This document shows positions 46,395 through 55,088 of a stretch of DNA of 64,000 nucleotides, one piece after another. A program made the position numbers and the translations under genes. The notes below the pieces were generated by a model. The model was not told where the DNA came from and did not search any database. It worked only from the letters and a program-made list of their open reading frames with translations. The DNA comes from Lysinibacillus_B sp036662795. GTDB taxonomy: Bacteria > Bacillota > Bacilli > Bacillales_A > Planococcaceae. Position 1 is the first letter of the stretch, and each line of letters opens with the position of its first letter. The stretch is from positions 61,685 through 125,684 of the forward strand of contig NZ_JBAFWZ010000011.1 of the NCBI RefSeq assembly GCF_036662795.1, written 5' to 3'.

Positions 46395-47774
46395 ATGATT
46401 TTCCATGACCAAAAGGGAAAGCGTTGGCTTATTATTAAATATTGCATTTTTGTCTGCTTACTAATGTTAGTTACTTCTATAACGATGTATATCCTCCATG
46501 AAAATAAATTAGCTAATTTCCCTTGGATGAAAACTTATAGTGCTAATTTGCTTCATTGGGCTGTCATCCTTTTTGTTTCTTACCTTATTTTATCCATTGC
46601 AATAGGATTCTTTCGCATGGTTATACTAATCTACTTTAGCATTAAGCAATATAGACGAAATAAAATTCTCTACAAATATCGCGCAATTAATCAAGATTAT
46701 TTTAAAGCGTTTAGACCTCGTGTCACAGTGATTATACCTGTCTATAACGAAGAGGTTGTCATTCGGAGAACGATACGAGCGATTATGAAAAGCGATTATC
46801 CTATCACTGAAATTCTGATAGTAGACGATGGCTCTACAGATAGCACAGCAGAAATTGTCACTAAAATATTTTCGTTCTCACATAAAGTTACTTTAATTCG
46901 AAAAATTAATGGAGGTAAAACATCTGCCCTGAACTTAGGCATTCAACACGCGATTGGGGATATTATCATTACAATTGACGCAGACACCGTATTCCAAAAA
47001 TCTACAATTTCTCGTTTGGTCGAAAACTTTACAGACTCTACAGTTGCCGCAGTTTCAGGTAACTGTAAGATTGGCAATATGATGAATCCAATTACGTTAT
47101 GGCAGCATATTGAATTTGTCACTGCTAACCAACTGGATAAAAGAGCACTGGATGAACTAAATTGCATTACAGTTGTTCCAGGATCTAATAGCGCATGGAG
47201 AAAGAGTGTTATACAGGAGGTTGGCTACTATCACCATGACACTTTAGCTGAGGATGCAGATTTAACACTACGTATCTTAAATGCTGGCTATAAAATTATC
47301 TACGAAGATCGTGCCATCTCTTATGAAGAATGCCCTGAAACATTAAAAGATTTTATACAGCAGCGAATTCGGTGGTCGTATGGTACTCTTCAGGTTATTT
47401 GGAAGCATAAAAAACATATACTCACTTCTCCTAATAAAGGATTAAAATTTTTCGCGATACCCAGTCTATTGTTTTCTTATTTCCTGTTCTTAACCTCTCC
47501 GATAATCGATATCGTATTTATCATCTCAATTTTCAAGGGTACGACTTCAATTTTTTTATTCTCACTACTGTTTTACCTAACCGATTTACTAAACTCTTTT
47601 ATTGCTTTTAAACTGGGGAAAGAACGAATGAAGCCTCTCCTTTGGCTCATAGTTCAGCGATTAGCATATCGATATTTACTAGCTTACGTAACATGGAAAG
47701 TCGTTTTTAAAGCTATAAGAGGCAATCACGTCGGCTGGGGAAAATTAAACCGTACCGGAAATAACAAATATTAA
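46395..47774 (+). CDS. Membrane GT2 glycosyltransferase (PgaC/IcaA/hyaluronan synthase-like)
   Basis: 459 residues. Two N-terminal membrane segments (about 13-33 and 52-77), a cytosolic GT2 domain with VIIPVYNEE, IVDDGS, IDADT, EDADLT and the processive-synthase motif QQRIRW, then C-terminal membrane segments (from about residue 350). This layout is that of beta-linked polysaccharide synthases such as PgaC/IcaA. The GGAGGG site is about 13 bases from the ATG and an in-frame TAG precedes it, so this start is fixed. First gene of a three-gene cassette with WbqC-like and PIG-L proteins. Confidence 0.9.
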   Translation: MIFHDQKGKRWLIIKYCIFVCLLMLVTSITMYILHENKLANFPWMKTYSANLLHWAVILFVSYLILSIAIGFFRMVILIYFSIKQYRRNKILYKYRAINQDYFKAFRPRVTVIIPVYNEEVVIRRTIRAIMKSDYPITEILIVDDGSTDSTAEIVTKIFSFSHKVTLIRKINGGKTSALNLGIQHAIGDIIITIDADTVFQKSTISRLVENFTDSTVAAVSGNCKIGNMMNPITLWQHIEFVTANQLDKRALDELNCITVVPGSNSAWRKSVIQEVGYYHHDTLAEDADLTLRILNAGYKIIYEDRAISYEECPETLKDFIQQRIRWSYGTLQVIWKHKKHILTSPNKGLKFFAIPSLLFSYFLFLTSPIIDIVFIISIFKGTTSIFLFSLLFYLTDLLNSFIAFKLGKERMKPLLWLIVQRLAYRYLLAYVTWKVVFKAIRGNHVGWGKLNRTGNNKY

Positions 47775-47795
47775 TTACAAAGTGAAGGAAAAATT

Positions 47796-48482
47796 ATGAA
47801 AATAGCCATTCATCAGCCTAATTATTTACCGTGGATAGGGTTTTTCGATAAGTTAGATTGTGTAGATACTTTTGTTCTTTTAGATAAAGCCGTACATTCG
47901 AAAAGCGGCTATACGAATCGCTCAAAAATAAAAACTCCAAATGGAAGTCTACTACTAACAGTTCCATTAAAAAATAAGGAAATACCAATTAACGAATTAA
48001 CAATAGCACAAGACAGAAATTGGTCCATTGCTCATTGGAAGGCAATAGAGGCGAACTATAAAAAAAGTAAGTTTTGGTCGCTTTATAAGGACGGCTTTCA
48101 AGCGATATTTTCAAAACAATGGACACATATTGCCCCATTAAATATTGCGTTAATCCATCATATAAAATGGTTGTTACAGATTCCGACTAAAATTATATTA
48201 GAATCAGATTTTAATCAAGATTTTGGTAGCAAAAATGAGCGAAATGCTAAAATTGTTTCCCACTTAGGTGGAGATATTTATATATCTGGCACAGGTGCAA
48301 AAGTCTACAATGACGAAAACTATTTTAATGAACGTCAAATCCAGCTAATCTATCAAAATTTTAAGCATCCAAATTATCAGCAGCTCTTTGGAGACTTCCT
48401 ACCAAATCTTTCAATCATCGATATGCTTTTTCATTGTGGTCCAGAAACGATTGAAATTATTCGCAAACAGAGACTTATGTAA
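47796..48482 (+). CDS. WbqC-like family protein
   Basis: 228 residues. N-terminal IHQPNYLPWIGFFDKL is diagnostic for WbqC-like proteins, found in O-antigen, capsule and nucleotide-sugar/modification loci; the biochemical role is not settled. No membrane segment. 21 bases after the GT2 gene with AGTGAAGGA upstream, and 20 bases before the PIG-L gene. Confidence 0.87.
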   Translation: MKIAIHQPNYLPWIGFFDKLDCVDTFVLLDKAVHSKSGYTNRSKIKTPNGSLLLTVPLKNKEIPINELTIAQDRNWSIAHWKAIEANYKKSKFWSLYKDGFQAIFSKQWTHIAPLNIALIHHIKWLLQIPTKIILESDFNQDFGSKNERNAKIVSHLGGDIYISGTGAKVYNDENYFNERQIQLIYQNFKHPNYQQLFGDFLPNLSIIDMLFHCGPETIEIIRKQRLM

Positions 48483-48502
48483 AATTCAAAGGAGGTGAAT
48501 TC

Positions 48503-49186
48503 ATGATTACAACAGGAAAGGAAAGAATTTTAATCATTGCTCCCCATGCTGATGATGAAGTGCTCGGATGTGGAGGATTAATTGAAAAGGGGTGTCGATT
48601 TAAAAATCAAGTTAAAGTAGTTGTCATCGCCGTTGGAGAAATAACTCACCCTCATAGTCATGAAACGGTAACCGCTGCCACTCGTATAAATGAACTGAAA
48701 GAGGCATTAGAAATACTTGGTTGTCTTGATTTTGAAGTCTTGTACCACGATAAAGATTCACTACTTGATACGATGCCTAAAAACGAACTTATTTCAAAGC
48801 TAGACAAAATTTTAAATGATTTCAAGCCTACTATGGTGTTTATTCCTCTGCCAAGCTATCATCAAGATCATGTCGTTTTATTTGATACTTGCTTTGCAGC
48901 GCTCAGACCTAAACCAGGTCAACTCATCAAGCTCATTGCCATGTATGAATATCCTCTTATTTCTTGGCAATACCAAAAATTCTGGAATACTGGGGAGCTA
49001 TACTTGGATCTATCTAACACAATTCAAATGAAAGTGGATTCATTTCTAAAGCATAAATCCCAAAGGCGTCCTCCTAATCATTTAATTTCCCCAGAAAGTG
49101 TAAAAAAATGGGCAGAAATGCGAGGGTTAGAAATCGGACTTCCTTATGCAGAAAAATACTATATATTACGCTCACATATCCTTTAA
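48503..49186 (+). CDS. PIG-L family deacetylase
   Basis: 227 residues, no signal peptide, so cytosolic. Zinc-binding PHADDE at 14-19 and the later HQDH (SYHQDHVVLF). PIG-L/LmbE enzymes remove N-acetyl groups from GlcNAc-type sugars, as in bacillithiol (BshB) or GPI synthesis. Here it is coupled to a GT2 synthase and a WbqC-like protein, which favours a sugar-precursor or glycan role; a BshB-type role is less likely. AAAGGAGGTG precedes the ATG. Confidence 0.88.
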   Translation: MITTGKERILIIAPHADDEVLGCGGLIEKGCRFKNQVKVVVIAVGEITHPHSHETVTAATRINELKEALEILGCLDFEVLYHDKDSLLDTMPKNELISKLDKILNDFKPTMVFIPLPSYHQDHVVLFDTCFAALRPKPGQLIKLIAMYEYPLISWQYQKFWNTGELYLDLSNTIQMKVDSFLKHKSQRRPPNHLISPESVKKWAEMRGLEIGLPYAEKYYILRSHIL

Positions 49187-49218
49187 TACGGATTAGTTTT
49201 CTCATAAATTACGTAACG

Positions 49219-49242
49219 CCCCTTCGCCAAGGGAGTTTTTTT
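49219..49242 (+). terminator. Terminator of the glycan cassette
   Basis: Short stem CCCTT/AAGGG (49220-49224 with 49229-49233) and a run of seven T about 30 bases after the PIG-L gene. Confidence 0.6.
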
Positions 49243-49331
49243 ATTGGGTATCAGTATATCAATAACAAAAATACCTTATATTCACACATATGCTATAATA
49301 AGAGTAACAATAGTTTCGAGGAGTGAGCCCT

Positions 49332-49610
49332 ATGAGAGAACAAAGCAAAGTAGCAACTCAAGTTTTAGTTAAGCATAAGGAACAGCAAACAGTTTATGAA
49401 TTTGCAACAACACTCGAAATAATCGCACAAAAACTAAAGGAAAATGGACAATTCACCTTTGTTCAAGGTACTGAACAGGTAGAAATAAGTCCATCCGATC
49501 AAGTTAAAATCGAATACGAATATACAGTAAAAGGTGATAAACATTCCTTTGAAATCGAATTTGACTGGTACACAGGAGAACGAGAGCCGAAGAGAATGGG
49601 AATTCAATAA
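49332..49610 (+). CDS. Small amphi-Trp-like domain protein
   Basis: 92 residues from the ATG at 49332, which has GAGGAG at 8 bases. Consists of one alpha/beta unit ending in the alternating pattern VKIEYEYTVKGDKHSFEIEFDW, as in amphi-Trp domain proteins. No known function. It has its own terminator. Confidence 0.68.
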   Translation: MREQSKVATQVLVKHKEQQTVYEFATTLEIIAQKLKENGQFTFVQGTEQVEISPSDQVKIEYEYTVKGDKHSFEIEFDWYTGEREPKRMGIQ

Positions 49611-49614
49611 TAAT

Positions 49615-49655
49615 AAAAGATATACCCCATTGCAGTGAATGGGGTATATCTTTTT
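49615..49655. terminator. Bidirectional terminator
   Basis: Perfect 17-bp inverted repeat (49615-49631 with 49638-49654), A/T-ended on both sides. Ends the small plus-strand gene and the converging minus-strand gene at 49654. Confidence 0.9.
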
Positions 49656-50094
49656 ATACTACCTCTACTTCTTTCATTAATCCGTCTACAAAATTATACA
49701 CAGCTTCAATTGACTGTTGTATTGTTTGTGATGGTTCATAATCCTTTATACCATCTAATGTTAGGTTAATTTCCCAAAGGCCATCTTCCCCAGAAAACAT
49801 CGCACCAAAAATGGCATCCTCCGTTAACTCTTGCTTTAAATATGCTTGGATTGCTGGACCAAATTTTTTCTGTAGCTTTAAGCCAAATAGTGCCATTGGT
49901 TTTTTAAACGCCTCGTCAAATTCCAAAACGAGTGCATCGATTTTTATCTCATTAAATGGAGACGCTTCGATATATAAAAACTGTTCTGGATGCTCCTCAA
50001 CATATTGAACTGAAGTATTTAATAAGCTTACATCACCAACAGAAATGAGCTCCTCCGATTCTTTATGACAAATTTCAAATACATCTAACTTCAT
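49654..50094 (-). CDS. Conserved hypothetical acidic protein
   Basis: 146 residues, acidic, no signal peptide or membrane segment. Mixed alpha/beta composition with few aromatic residues; nothing diagnostic is visible. Single gene: terminators or gaps on both sides, GGAGAGA upstream of the ATG. I do not recognise the family. Confidence 0.7.
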   Translation of the reverse strand: MKLDVFEICHKESEELISVGDVSLLNTSVQYVEEHPEQFLYIEASPFNEIKIDALVLEFDEAFKKPMALFGLKLQKKFGPAIQAYLKQELTEDAIFGAMFSGEDGLWEINLTLDGIKDYEPSQTIQQSIEAVYNFVDGLMKEVEVV

Positions 50095-50167
50095 TTATTA
50101 TCTCTCCTTATCTAAGTCTTATATTATCATGTTCATACGTTCTATAGTTTATAAAAAAATAATGATA

Positions 50168-50205
50168 AAAGCATATCTCGCTCAAAAAGGGGCGAGATAT
50201 GCTTT
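50168..50205 (-). terminator. Terminator of the TSUP-TlpA unit
   Basis: Perfect 14-bp inverted repeat AAAGCATATCTCGC/GCGAGATATGCTTT (50168-50181 with 50192-50205), overlapping the stop of the TlpA gene and followed by CTTTTATC on the minus strand. Confidence 0.88.
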
Positions 50206-51248
50206 CAATATTTCTCTATTAATTTTTCCAAACTACTTTGACTGACTGGTCCGACAATTCTTTCTACTTCATTGCCGTCTCTGTCCAAAATGACAGTAGT
50301 TGGTATTGTAATAACTTGATACGACTTCCCTACCGTATCATCCCTATCCATCAAAATCGGATAAGTGACCTCGTATTTTTCTAGAAATTCATCGAGTGCC
50401 TCTTGGCCATTATCACGAGCAGTCAAATTCACACCTATCAGCTCCACGCCCTGGGGTAAATCGTTTGCAAAGGCTTGTAAATGTGGCATTTCCGCATTAC
50501 AAGGCGGGCACCATGTTGCAAAGAAATTAACAACTGTGAAGTCATTACTTTGTTGCTTTAGGTCATAAACTTCCCCAGCTGTTGTTTCTAAAGCGATGTC
50601 GATATACTCTTGTGCTTCTATCTTTTGCTTTAGCCTAAAATCATTCATTGAAAATCCGATTAGCCCTATGATCAAGGCAAACGCAATAAATTGTTTTCTT
50701 TGCTCATTCGATTTATTCAAAATAAATACTACAAAAAACAGACTAAAGGCTATAACTATAGAGGCGCTCCATGTATATTGCCATAACAGCAGTAGCCACC
50801 CAACCATCCATAGTAGCGAGTATTTTTTCCACTTTAAAAGGATAAAGAATCCAACCCATAAGCTAGCTAACAGCCACTGCTCCGTGAACCCAGCGAAAAT
50901 CATTTGATAAACCGCGATAAATTTTAGCCATACACTCCATAAATCCACAATTGATACATGTTCTCGTCTCAACCATATGTGAATACATAGCACAATTAAT
51001 GCAAGTATATGCCCTTTTAGACCACCATCAAAATAAAGCAGGGATAGAGGGGATTCGATGAACATTTCCCAGAAAAATACTATATAGCTTCCCTTCCAAA
51101 GGGCAATATAAATCCATAGAAGTGAATCGAGTACCTTTTTCGTGTTAGGGTCTAATTGTTTACTTCGCCAATCGCTCACAAATGCAGCAACAAAAAACGC
51201 AATCCAGGCAATCGGTACACTTATTGAGCCAATTGATAAATAATCCAT
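50205..51248 (-). CDS. Polytopic membrane protein with C-terminal TlpA-type thioredoxin domain
   Basis: 347 residues. The first about 205 residues hold six or so membrane segments, with a FDGGLKGHI segment resembling prolipoprotein diacylglyceryl transferase-type proteins. The C-terminal 140 residues are a TlpA/ResA-like thioredoxin domain with Cys247-Pro-Pro-Cys250 (FFATWCPPCNAEMPH) and the cis-proline TIPTTV, expected outside the cell. It should reduce or exchange thiols on exported proteins. Last gene of the TSUP-DsbA-CoADR-TlpA unit, 22 bases after the CoADR gene. The membrane part may supply electrons or only an anchor. Confidence 0.85.
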   Translation of the reverse strand: MDYLSIGSISVPIAWIAFFVAAFVSDWRSKQLDPNTKKVLDSLLWIYIALWKGSYIVFFWEMFIESPLSLLYFDGGLKGHILALIVLCIHIWLRREHVSIVDLWSVWLKFIAVYQMIFAGFTEQWLLASLWVGFFILLKWKKYSLLWMVGWLLLLWQYTWSASIVIAFSLFFVVFILNKSNEQRKQFIAFALIIGLIGFSMNDFRLKQKIEAQEYIDIALETTAGEVYDLKQQSNDFTVVNFFATWCPPCNAEMPHLQAFANDLPQGVELIGVNLTARDNGQEALDEFLEKYEVTYPILMDRDDTVGKSYQVITIPTTVILDRDGNEVERIVGPVSQSSLEKLIEKY

Positions 51249-51270
51249 TCCTACCCCCTATCAGCCTAGC

Positions 51271-52962
51271 TTATTTAAAATTATATCGTGTCATAATCGG
51301 GTCACGATTTCCAACCTGATCTCGGTAATATTCATATAAAGAAATACCTAGGAATGAACCTGAAATATTCCACACATTTTCATATCCACTATTTTCCAGA
51401 GCCATAACAGCATTATAGCTGCGTTGTGATGAACGACAATGTAAATAAACCGGTACATCCTTTGGTATTTCATGCATACGTTCACGGAATCGGCTTAACG
51501 GAATATTTTTCGCACCTTTTAGATGGCCGTTCTCAAATTCATTTTCCTCACGTACATCGATAATAACTGCATGGGATTCGACTAAATCACGTACTTCACT
51601 CACACGAACTTGCTTAAAACGCCCCTGCATAATATTAGTAGCAACTAGAGCTGCTAGGTTTACAACGTCCTTTGCTGTACTAAACATCGGTGAATAAGAA
51701 AGCTCAAGCTCTTTTAAATCCTCAATCGTACCATTCATTGTGATAAGTGTTGCAATTACGTCGATACGTTTATCAGCATTTCCTTTACCAATAGCTTGAG
51801 CACCTACAACACGAGCAGTTGGAACTTCATAGATTAGTTTAAAGTGTAGTGGATTACTGTCAGGCATTAGGCCTACTTTATCCGGTGCAATAATATAAAC
51901 AGCATCCACATTCATGCCAATTTGCTTTGCTGTACGTTCGTTCAAGCCAGTAGAAGCAGCTGCAAGGTCAAAAACTCTAATGCTTGATGAGCCGATAACG
52001 CCTTTATTTGTCGTTGGCATACCGTAAATATGATCAGCCACTGCACGTGCTTGACGCTGTGCTGGACCTGCAAGTGCTAAGCGCGTTTGTTTGTGCATTA
52101 AGCGATGATACACTTCAATTGCATCACCAACAGCATAAATATGGCGATCCTTTGTTTGGTAGTATTGATTTACTTTTATCGCGCCAGTTTCACCGATTTC
52201 AAGCCCTGCTTCAGCAGCAAGAGACGTTTCTGGACGGACACCAATAGCTAGGACGACAATATCTGCGCTAATTTCTTTTCCTGAATTTAACGTAATGCTA
52301 GTCTCTGTAATTTTAGCTAGCCCATCATTTACAACAAGCTCAACACCATGATCTGTCATTTCCTTATGCAGAATTTGTACCATATCCTCATCAAACGGCG
52401 TTAAGATTTGTGGTGCAAACTCCACTAAGGATACATTTCGGTTGGCTATGCGAAGATTTTCTGCTACCTCGACACCGATAAAGCCACCGCCAATTACGGC
52501 AATGTTTTTTGCATCCTTCTCGATGATTGCTTGCTGCAAACGTTCAATATCTACTACATTACGCACTGTAAACACATGCGGTAAGTTGACACCTTCTAGT
52601 TTTGGTACAATTGGACTTGCACCAGGAGATAAGATTAATTCATCGTAAGTTTCTTCATATGTTTCATTTGTAGCAAGATTTTTTACTAGAACTGTTTTTT
52701 CCTCACGGTTGATTTTAATGACTTCACTTTCAACACGTGCATCGATATTATATTTCGATTCGAATGAATCAGGGTTCATCAGTACTAAACGGTTACTATT
52801 TTCTACAATTCCACTTAAATGATACGGTAAAGAACAGTTCGAGAACGATACATGTGGTCCTTTCTCAAACATGACAATTTCTGCTTCTTCGTCTAAACGA
52901 CGAATACGTGCAGCAGCAGAAGCACCACCTGCTACGCCTCCAACAACTACGATTTTTTTCAT
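51271..52962 (-). CDS. CoA-disulfide/persulfide reductase with C-terminal rhodanese
   Basis: 563 residues. FAD/NAD(P)H disulfide reductase core: GGVAGGASAAAR, the single active-site Cys43 (SFSNCSLPY) and GGGFIGVEVAE. The C-terminal rhodanese (about 460-555) has Cys509 (LHCRSSQRS). This is the CoADR-RHD/Npsr type, which reduces CoA disulfide, CoA persulfide or polysulfide. It fits the sulfane-sulfur setting: TSUP exporter and DsbA-like genes upstream, TlpA downstream. Confidence 0.93.
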   Translation of the reverse strand: MKKIVVVGGVAGGASAAARIRRLDEEAEIVMFEKGPHVSFSNCSLPYHLSGIVENSNRLVLMNPDSFESKYNIDARVESEVIKINREEKTVLVKNLATNETYEETYDELILSPGASPIVPKLEGVNLPHVFTVRNVVDIERLQQAIIEKDAKNIAVIGGGFIGVEVAENLRIANRNVSLVEFAPQILTPFDEDMVQILHKEMTDHGVELVVNDGLAKITETSITLNSGKEISADIVVLAIGVRPETSLAAEAGLEIGETGAIKVNQYYQTKDRHIYAVGDAIEVYHRLMHKQTRLALAGPAQRQARAVADHIYGMPTTNKGVIGSSSIRVFDLAAASTGLNERTAKQIGMNVDAVYIIAPDKVGLMPDSNPLHFKLIYEVPTARVVGAQAIGKGNADKRIDVIATLITMNGTIEDLKELELSYSPMFSTAKDVVNLAALVATNIMQGRFKQVRVSEVRDLVESHAVIIDVREENEFENGHLKGAKNIPLSRFRERMHEIPKDVPVYLHCRSSQRSYNAVMALENSGYENVWNISGSFLGISLYEYYRDQVGNRDPIMTRYNFK

Positions 52963-52982
52963 CTTAATTCCCCCTTATTCTT

Positions 52983-53675
52983 CTATAATAGACAGCCATC
53001 TGGACCACAAACGTCTGCTCCACCAGACATTTGGAGCTTACTGTCTGCAACTTCCTTTGCTTGTTTCAACGTTTTTACAAATACTTCAAGTGGCTCTGCT
53101 CCAATAATACCATATTTATTTTCGAATACGAAAAATGGAACACTTGATACTTGTAGCTGCTGCTGATCGTAATTATCTTTCGCTAGCTCTTCCTTAAACT
53201 GATCACCTTCTAGCACACTCTTCGCTGATGCTTCATCAAGTCCAAGTCCCTTTACAATTTGTAAAAGCTCCTGATGATCGTTTACGTTTAATCCTTTTGT
53301 GAAATAATGATCCATCGTAGCTTCAATAAACTCAGCTTCTTTTCCATGTGTTCGAGCCCATTTCGCTAAACGGTGTGCATTTTCAGTGTTTCCAATTAAC
53401 ATTGCATCAAAATTGTATGTTAAACCTACTTCTGCAGCACGCTGACCAATTGATGCAGCCATGGTATCAATATCTTCACGAGAGGACTCATATTTTTCCA
53501 TTAAAACGTCAAGAAATGGAGCAGCCTGATCCTTTGAAGCCTCAGGATTTAATTGGTATGCCTTATATTCAATTTCAATATCCTCATAGCCTACCTCTTT
53601 AATCGCTTGCTCTAATCGTTTCTTCCCAATGTAACAAAACGGACATGCGAAGTCCGAAAAAATTTCAATCTTCAT
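52983..53675 (-). CDS. DsbA-family oxidoreductase (FrnE-like)
   Basis: 230 residues without signal peptide, so cytosolic. Cys11-Pro-Phe-Cys14 and the DsbA helical insertion; SVPFFVFENKYGIIGA holds the cis-proline. It ends with an extra cysteine pair, CGPDGC, in the last nine residues, which could act as a second redox couple or metal/thiol site. Between TSUP and CoADR genes with gaps of 23 and 20 bases. Confidence 0.88.
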   Translation of the reverse strand: MKIEIFSDFACPFCYIGKKRLEQAIKEVGYEDIEIEYKAYQLNPEASKDQAAPFLDVLMEKYESSREDIDTMAASIGQRAAEVGLTYNFDAMLIGNTENAHRLAKWARTHGKEAEFIEATMDHYFTKGLNVNDHQELLQIVKGLGLDEASAKSVLEGDQFKEELAKDNYDQQQLQVSSVPFFVFENKYGIIGAEPLEVFVKTLKQAKEVADSKLQMSGGADVCGPDGCLL

Positions 53676-53698
53676 TGTAATAACCTCAATTCATTTCT

Positions 53699-54484
53699 TT
53701 ATAACAGAATATCTACCCAAATTTTGATTGCAGTTGCTGCAATTAGTAATGCTAAAAATACTTGTAGCACTTTCGTATTCATTTTTTTACCCGCTTTTGC
53801 ACCAAGTGGGGCTGCTATTATACTAGCAATAATCATTATAAACGCAGGCCAGTAATCAACTTGACCTGTAAGTAGCTTACCTACACTTCCACCAATGGAT
53901 GAAATAAATGTAACGGCTAAGCTAGTAGCAATCGTCATTCGTGTTGGAATGTGTAAGACTGTTAGCATAATTGGCACTAATAAAAATCCACCTGCTGCTC
54001 CAACAATCCCTGAGCCAATACCAACAACGAGAGCAAGTACGGCAGCTAATGGTTTATTAAATGTGACCTCGTTTAAAGGTTTATCATCAATTTGCTTTTT
54101 CGGGATAAACATCATAACGGCTGCAATTAATGCAAGTGTCCCATAGACGATATTAACAGCCGCCTCCGATAAAAAGCCTGAGCCGTAACTACCGATAAAA
54201 CTACCGATTAAAATTGAGCCACCCATGTAAATAATGAGCTCTTTATTTAAATAGCCACCTTTTCGATATGCCCAAACACCCGCAATCGATGCAAAGAATA
54301 CTTGAACAGCACTAATACCAGATACTTCGTGAGCTGTAAATGCTGCTAGACCAAACATCGGTGGGATATATAGGAGCATCGGATACTTTATTATAGACCC
54401 TCCAACACCTAGCATACCGGACAGGAATGAACCGATAAAGCCGAGTGCAAAGATGACAACAATAAATGTAATTGAGAAGTCCAT
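53699..54484 (-). CDS. TSUP/TauE-SafE family sulfur-anion permease
   Basis: 261 residues with eight or so membrane segments and the paired TSUP motifs (LGVGGSIIKYPML; GIVGAAGGFLLVPIML). Homologous to YrkJ-type proteins; exports sulfite/thiosulfate or related anions. It leads the second unit of the sulfur island, after the tusA terminator and repeat copy 4, so it has a separate promoter. Confidence 0.9.
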   Translation of the reverse strand: MDFSITFIVVIFALGFIGSFLSGMLGVGGSIIKYPMLLYIPPMFGLAAFTAHEVSGISAVQVFFASIAGVWAYRKGGYLNKELIIYMGGSILIGSFIGSYGSGFLSEAAVNIVYGTLALIAAVMMFIPKKQIDDKPLNEVTFNKPLAAVLALVVGIGSGIVGAAGGFLLVPIMLTVLHIPTRMTIATSLAVTFISSIGGSVGKLLTGQVDYWPAFIMIIASIIAAPLGAKAGKKMNTKVLQVFLALLIAATAIKIWVDILL

Positions 54485-54502
54485 CTCTATTCCTTCTTTC
54501 TT

Positions 54503-54534
54503 ATTAGAAAAGCGTAAGCGCTCTGTTTTGCCTC
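54503..54534. repeat. Dispersed repeat, copy 4 (partial)
   Basis: TTAGAAAAGCGTAAGCGCT matches the start of the repeats at 13961 and 37597. The CCCCGACAAGCGCTGGA block is degraded (CCTCGAAAAACGTCGG follows). Confidence 0.55.
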
Positions 54535-54586
54535 GAAAAACGTCGGCATTAACAGATCATTTCCCACACCTTCTACTAATTTAAAA

Positions 54587-54611
54587 AGCGAGTAGAACGG
54601 TGCTACTCGCT
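54587..54611 (-). terminator. Terminator of tusA
   Basis: AGCGAGTAG/CTACTCGCT stem (54587-54595 with 54603-54611) after the tusA stop codon, with a TTTTTAAATT run on the minus strand. Confidence 0.85.
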
Positions 54612-54621
54612 ATTTTGTTTA

Positions 54622-54849
54622 CTATGCTTTTTGAATATAGAAGAAAAATACGCCTGCTTCTTCTTTTTGTTCTAAAATTGTGTGTCCACCAGCTTGAGCC
54701 CACGCACCAAAATCATTTAATGCGCCTTTATCTGTAACTAAAACCTCTAATACTTCTCCAGAGTTAATTGTATCAATTGCTTTCTTAGTTTTAACGATTG
54801 GCATTGGACATGCGAATCCTTTTGCGTCTAACGTTTTTGTAATATTCAT
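54622..54849 (-). CDS. TusA-family sulfur carrier
   Basis: 75 residues from the ATG at 54849 (AGAGGA upstream); a longer reading through 54954 passes leader hairpins and has no ribosome site. Persulfide-carrying Cys14 in the TusA signature AKGFACPMPIVKTKKA. Corresponds to YrkI of B. subtilis. It likely hands sulfane sulfur between the rhodaneses and the dioxygenase. Confidence 0.92.
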   Translation of the reverse strand: MNITKTLDAKGFACPMPIVKTKKAIDTINSGEVLEVLVTDKGALNDFGAWAQAGGHTILEQKEEAGVFFFYIQKA

Positions 54850-54910
54850 GTTGTGTTCCTCTTTTCTTTGATTTTGTAAGCGATTTTCTATTTTGCCCAT
54901 TAGGACAGTT

Positions 54911-55065
54911 GCTTGCCTCTTGAGCGTGAGGCAAGCGTACGTATAGCATTTCATTTGACAATCATCTTATATCTTTTTAATTATCGAACTGTACAGCGGT
55001 TCGGGGCCTGCACGATTCAGGTCACAAATGCGTCGCGCTCGCGTTGTGGCGCACTTAGCATTTGT
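54911..55065 (-). other. Structured leader between the dioxygenase and tusA genes
   Basis: Two hairpins lie in the 239-base gap: ACAAATGC/GCATTTGT with an inner GC-rich helix (55024-55065) and a perfect 9-bp GCTTGCCTC/GAGGCAAGC (54911-54919 with 54928-54936). Neither has a U run. Function unknown; possibly processing or stability signals. Confidence 0.45.
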
Positions 55066-55088
55066 TCCCTTTTGATTGGACTAATTCG

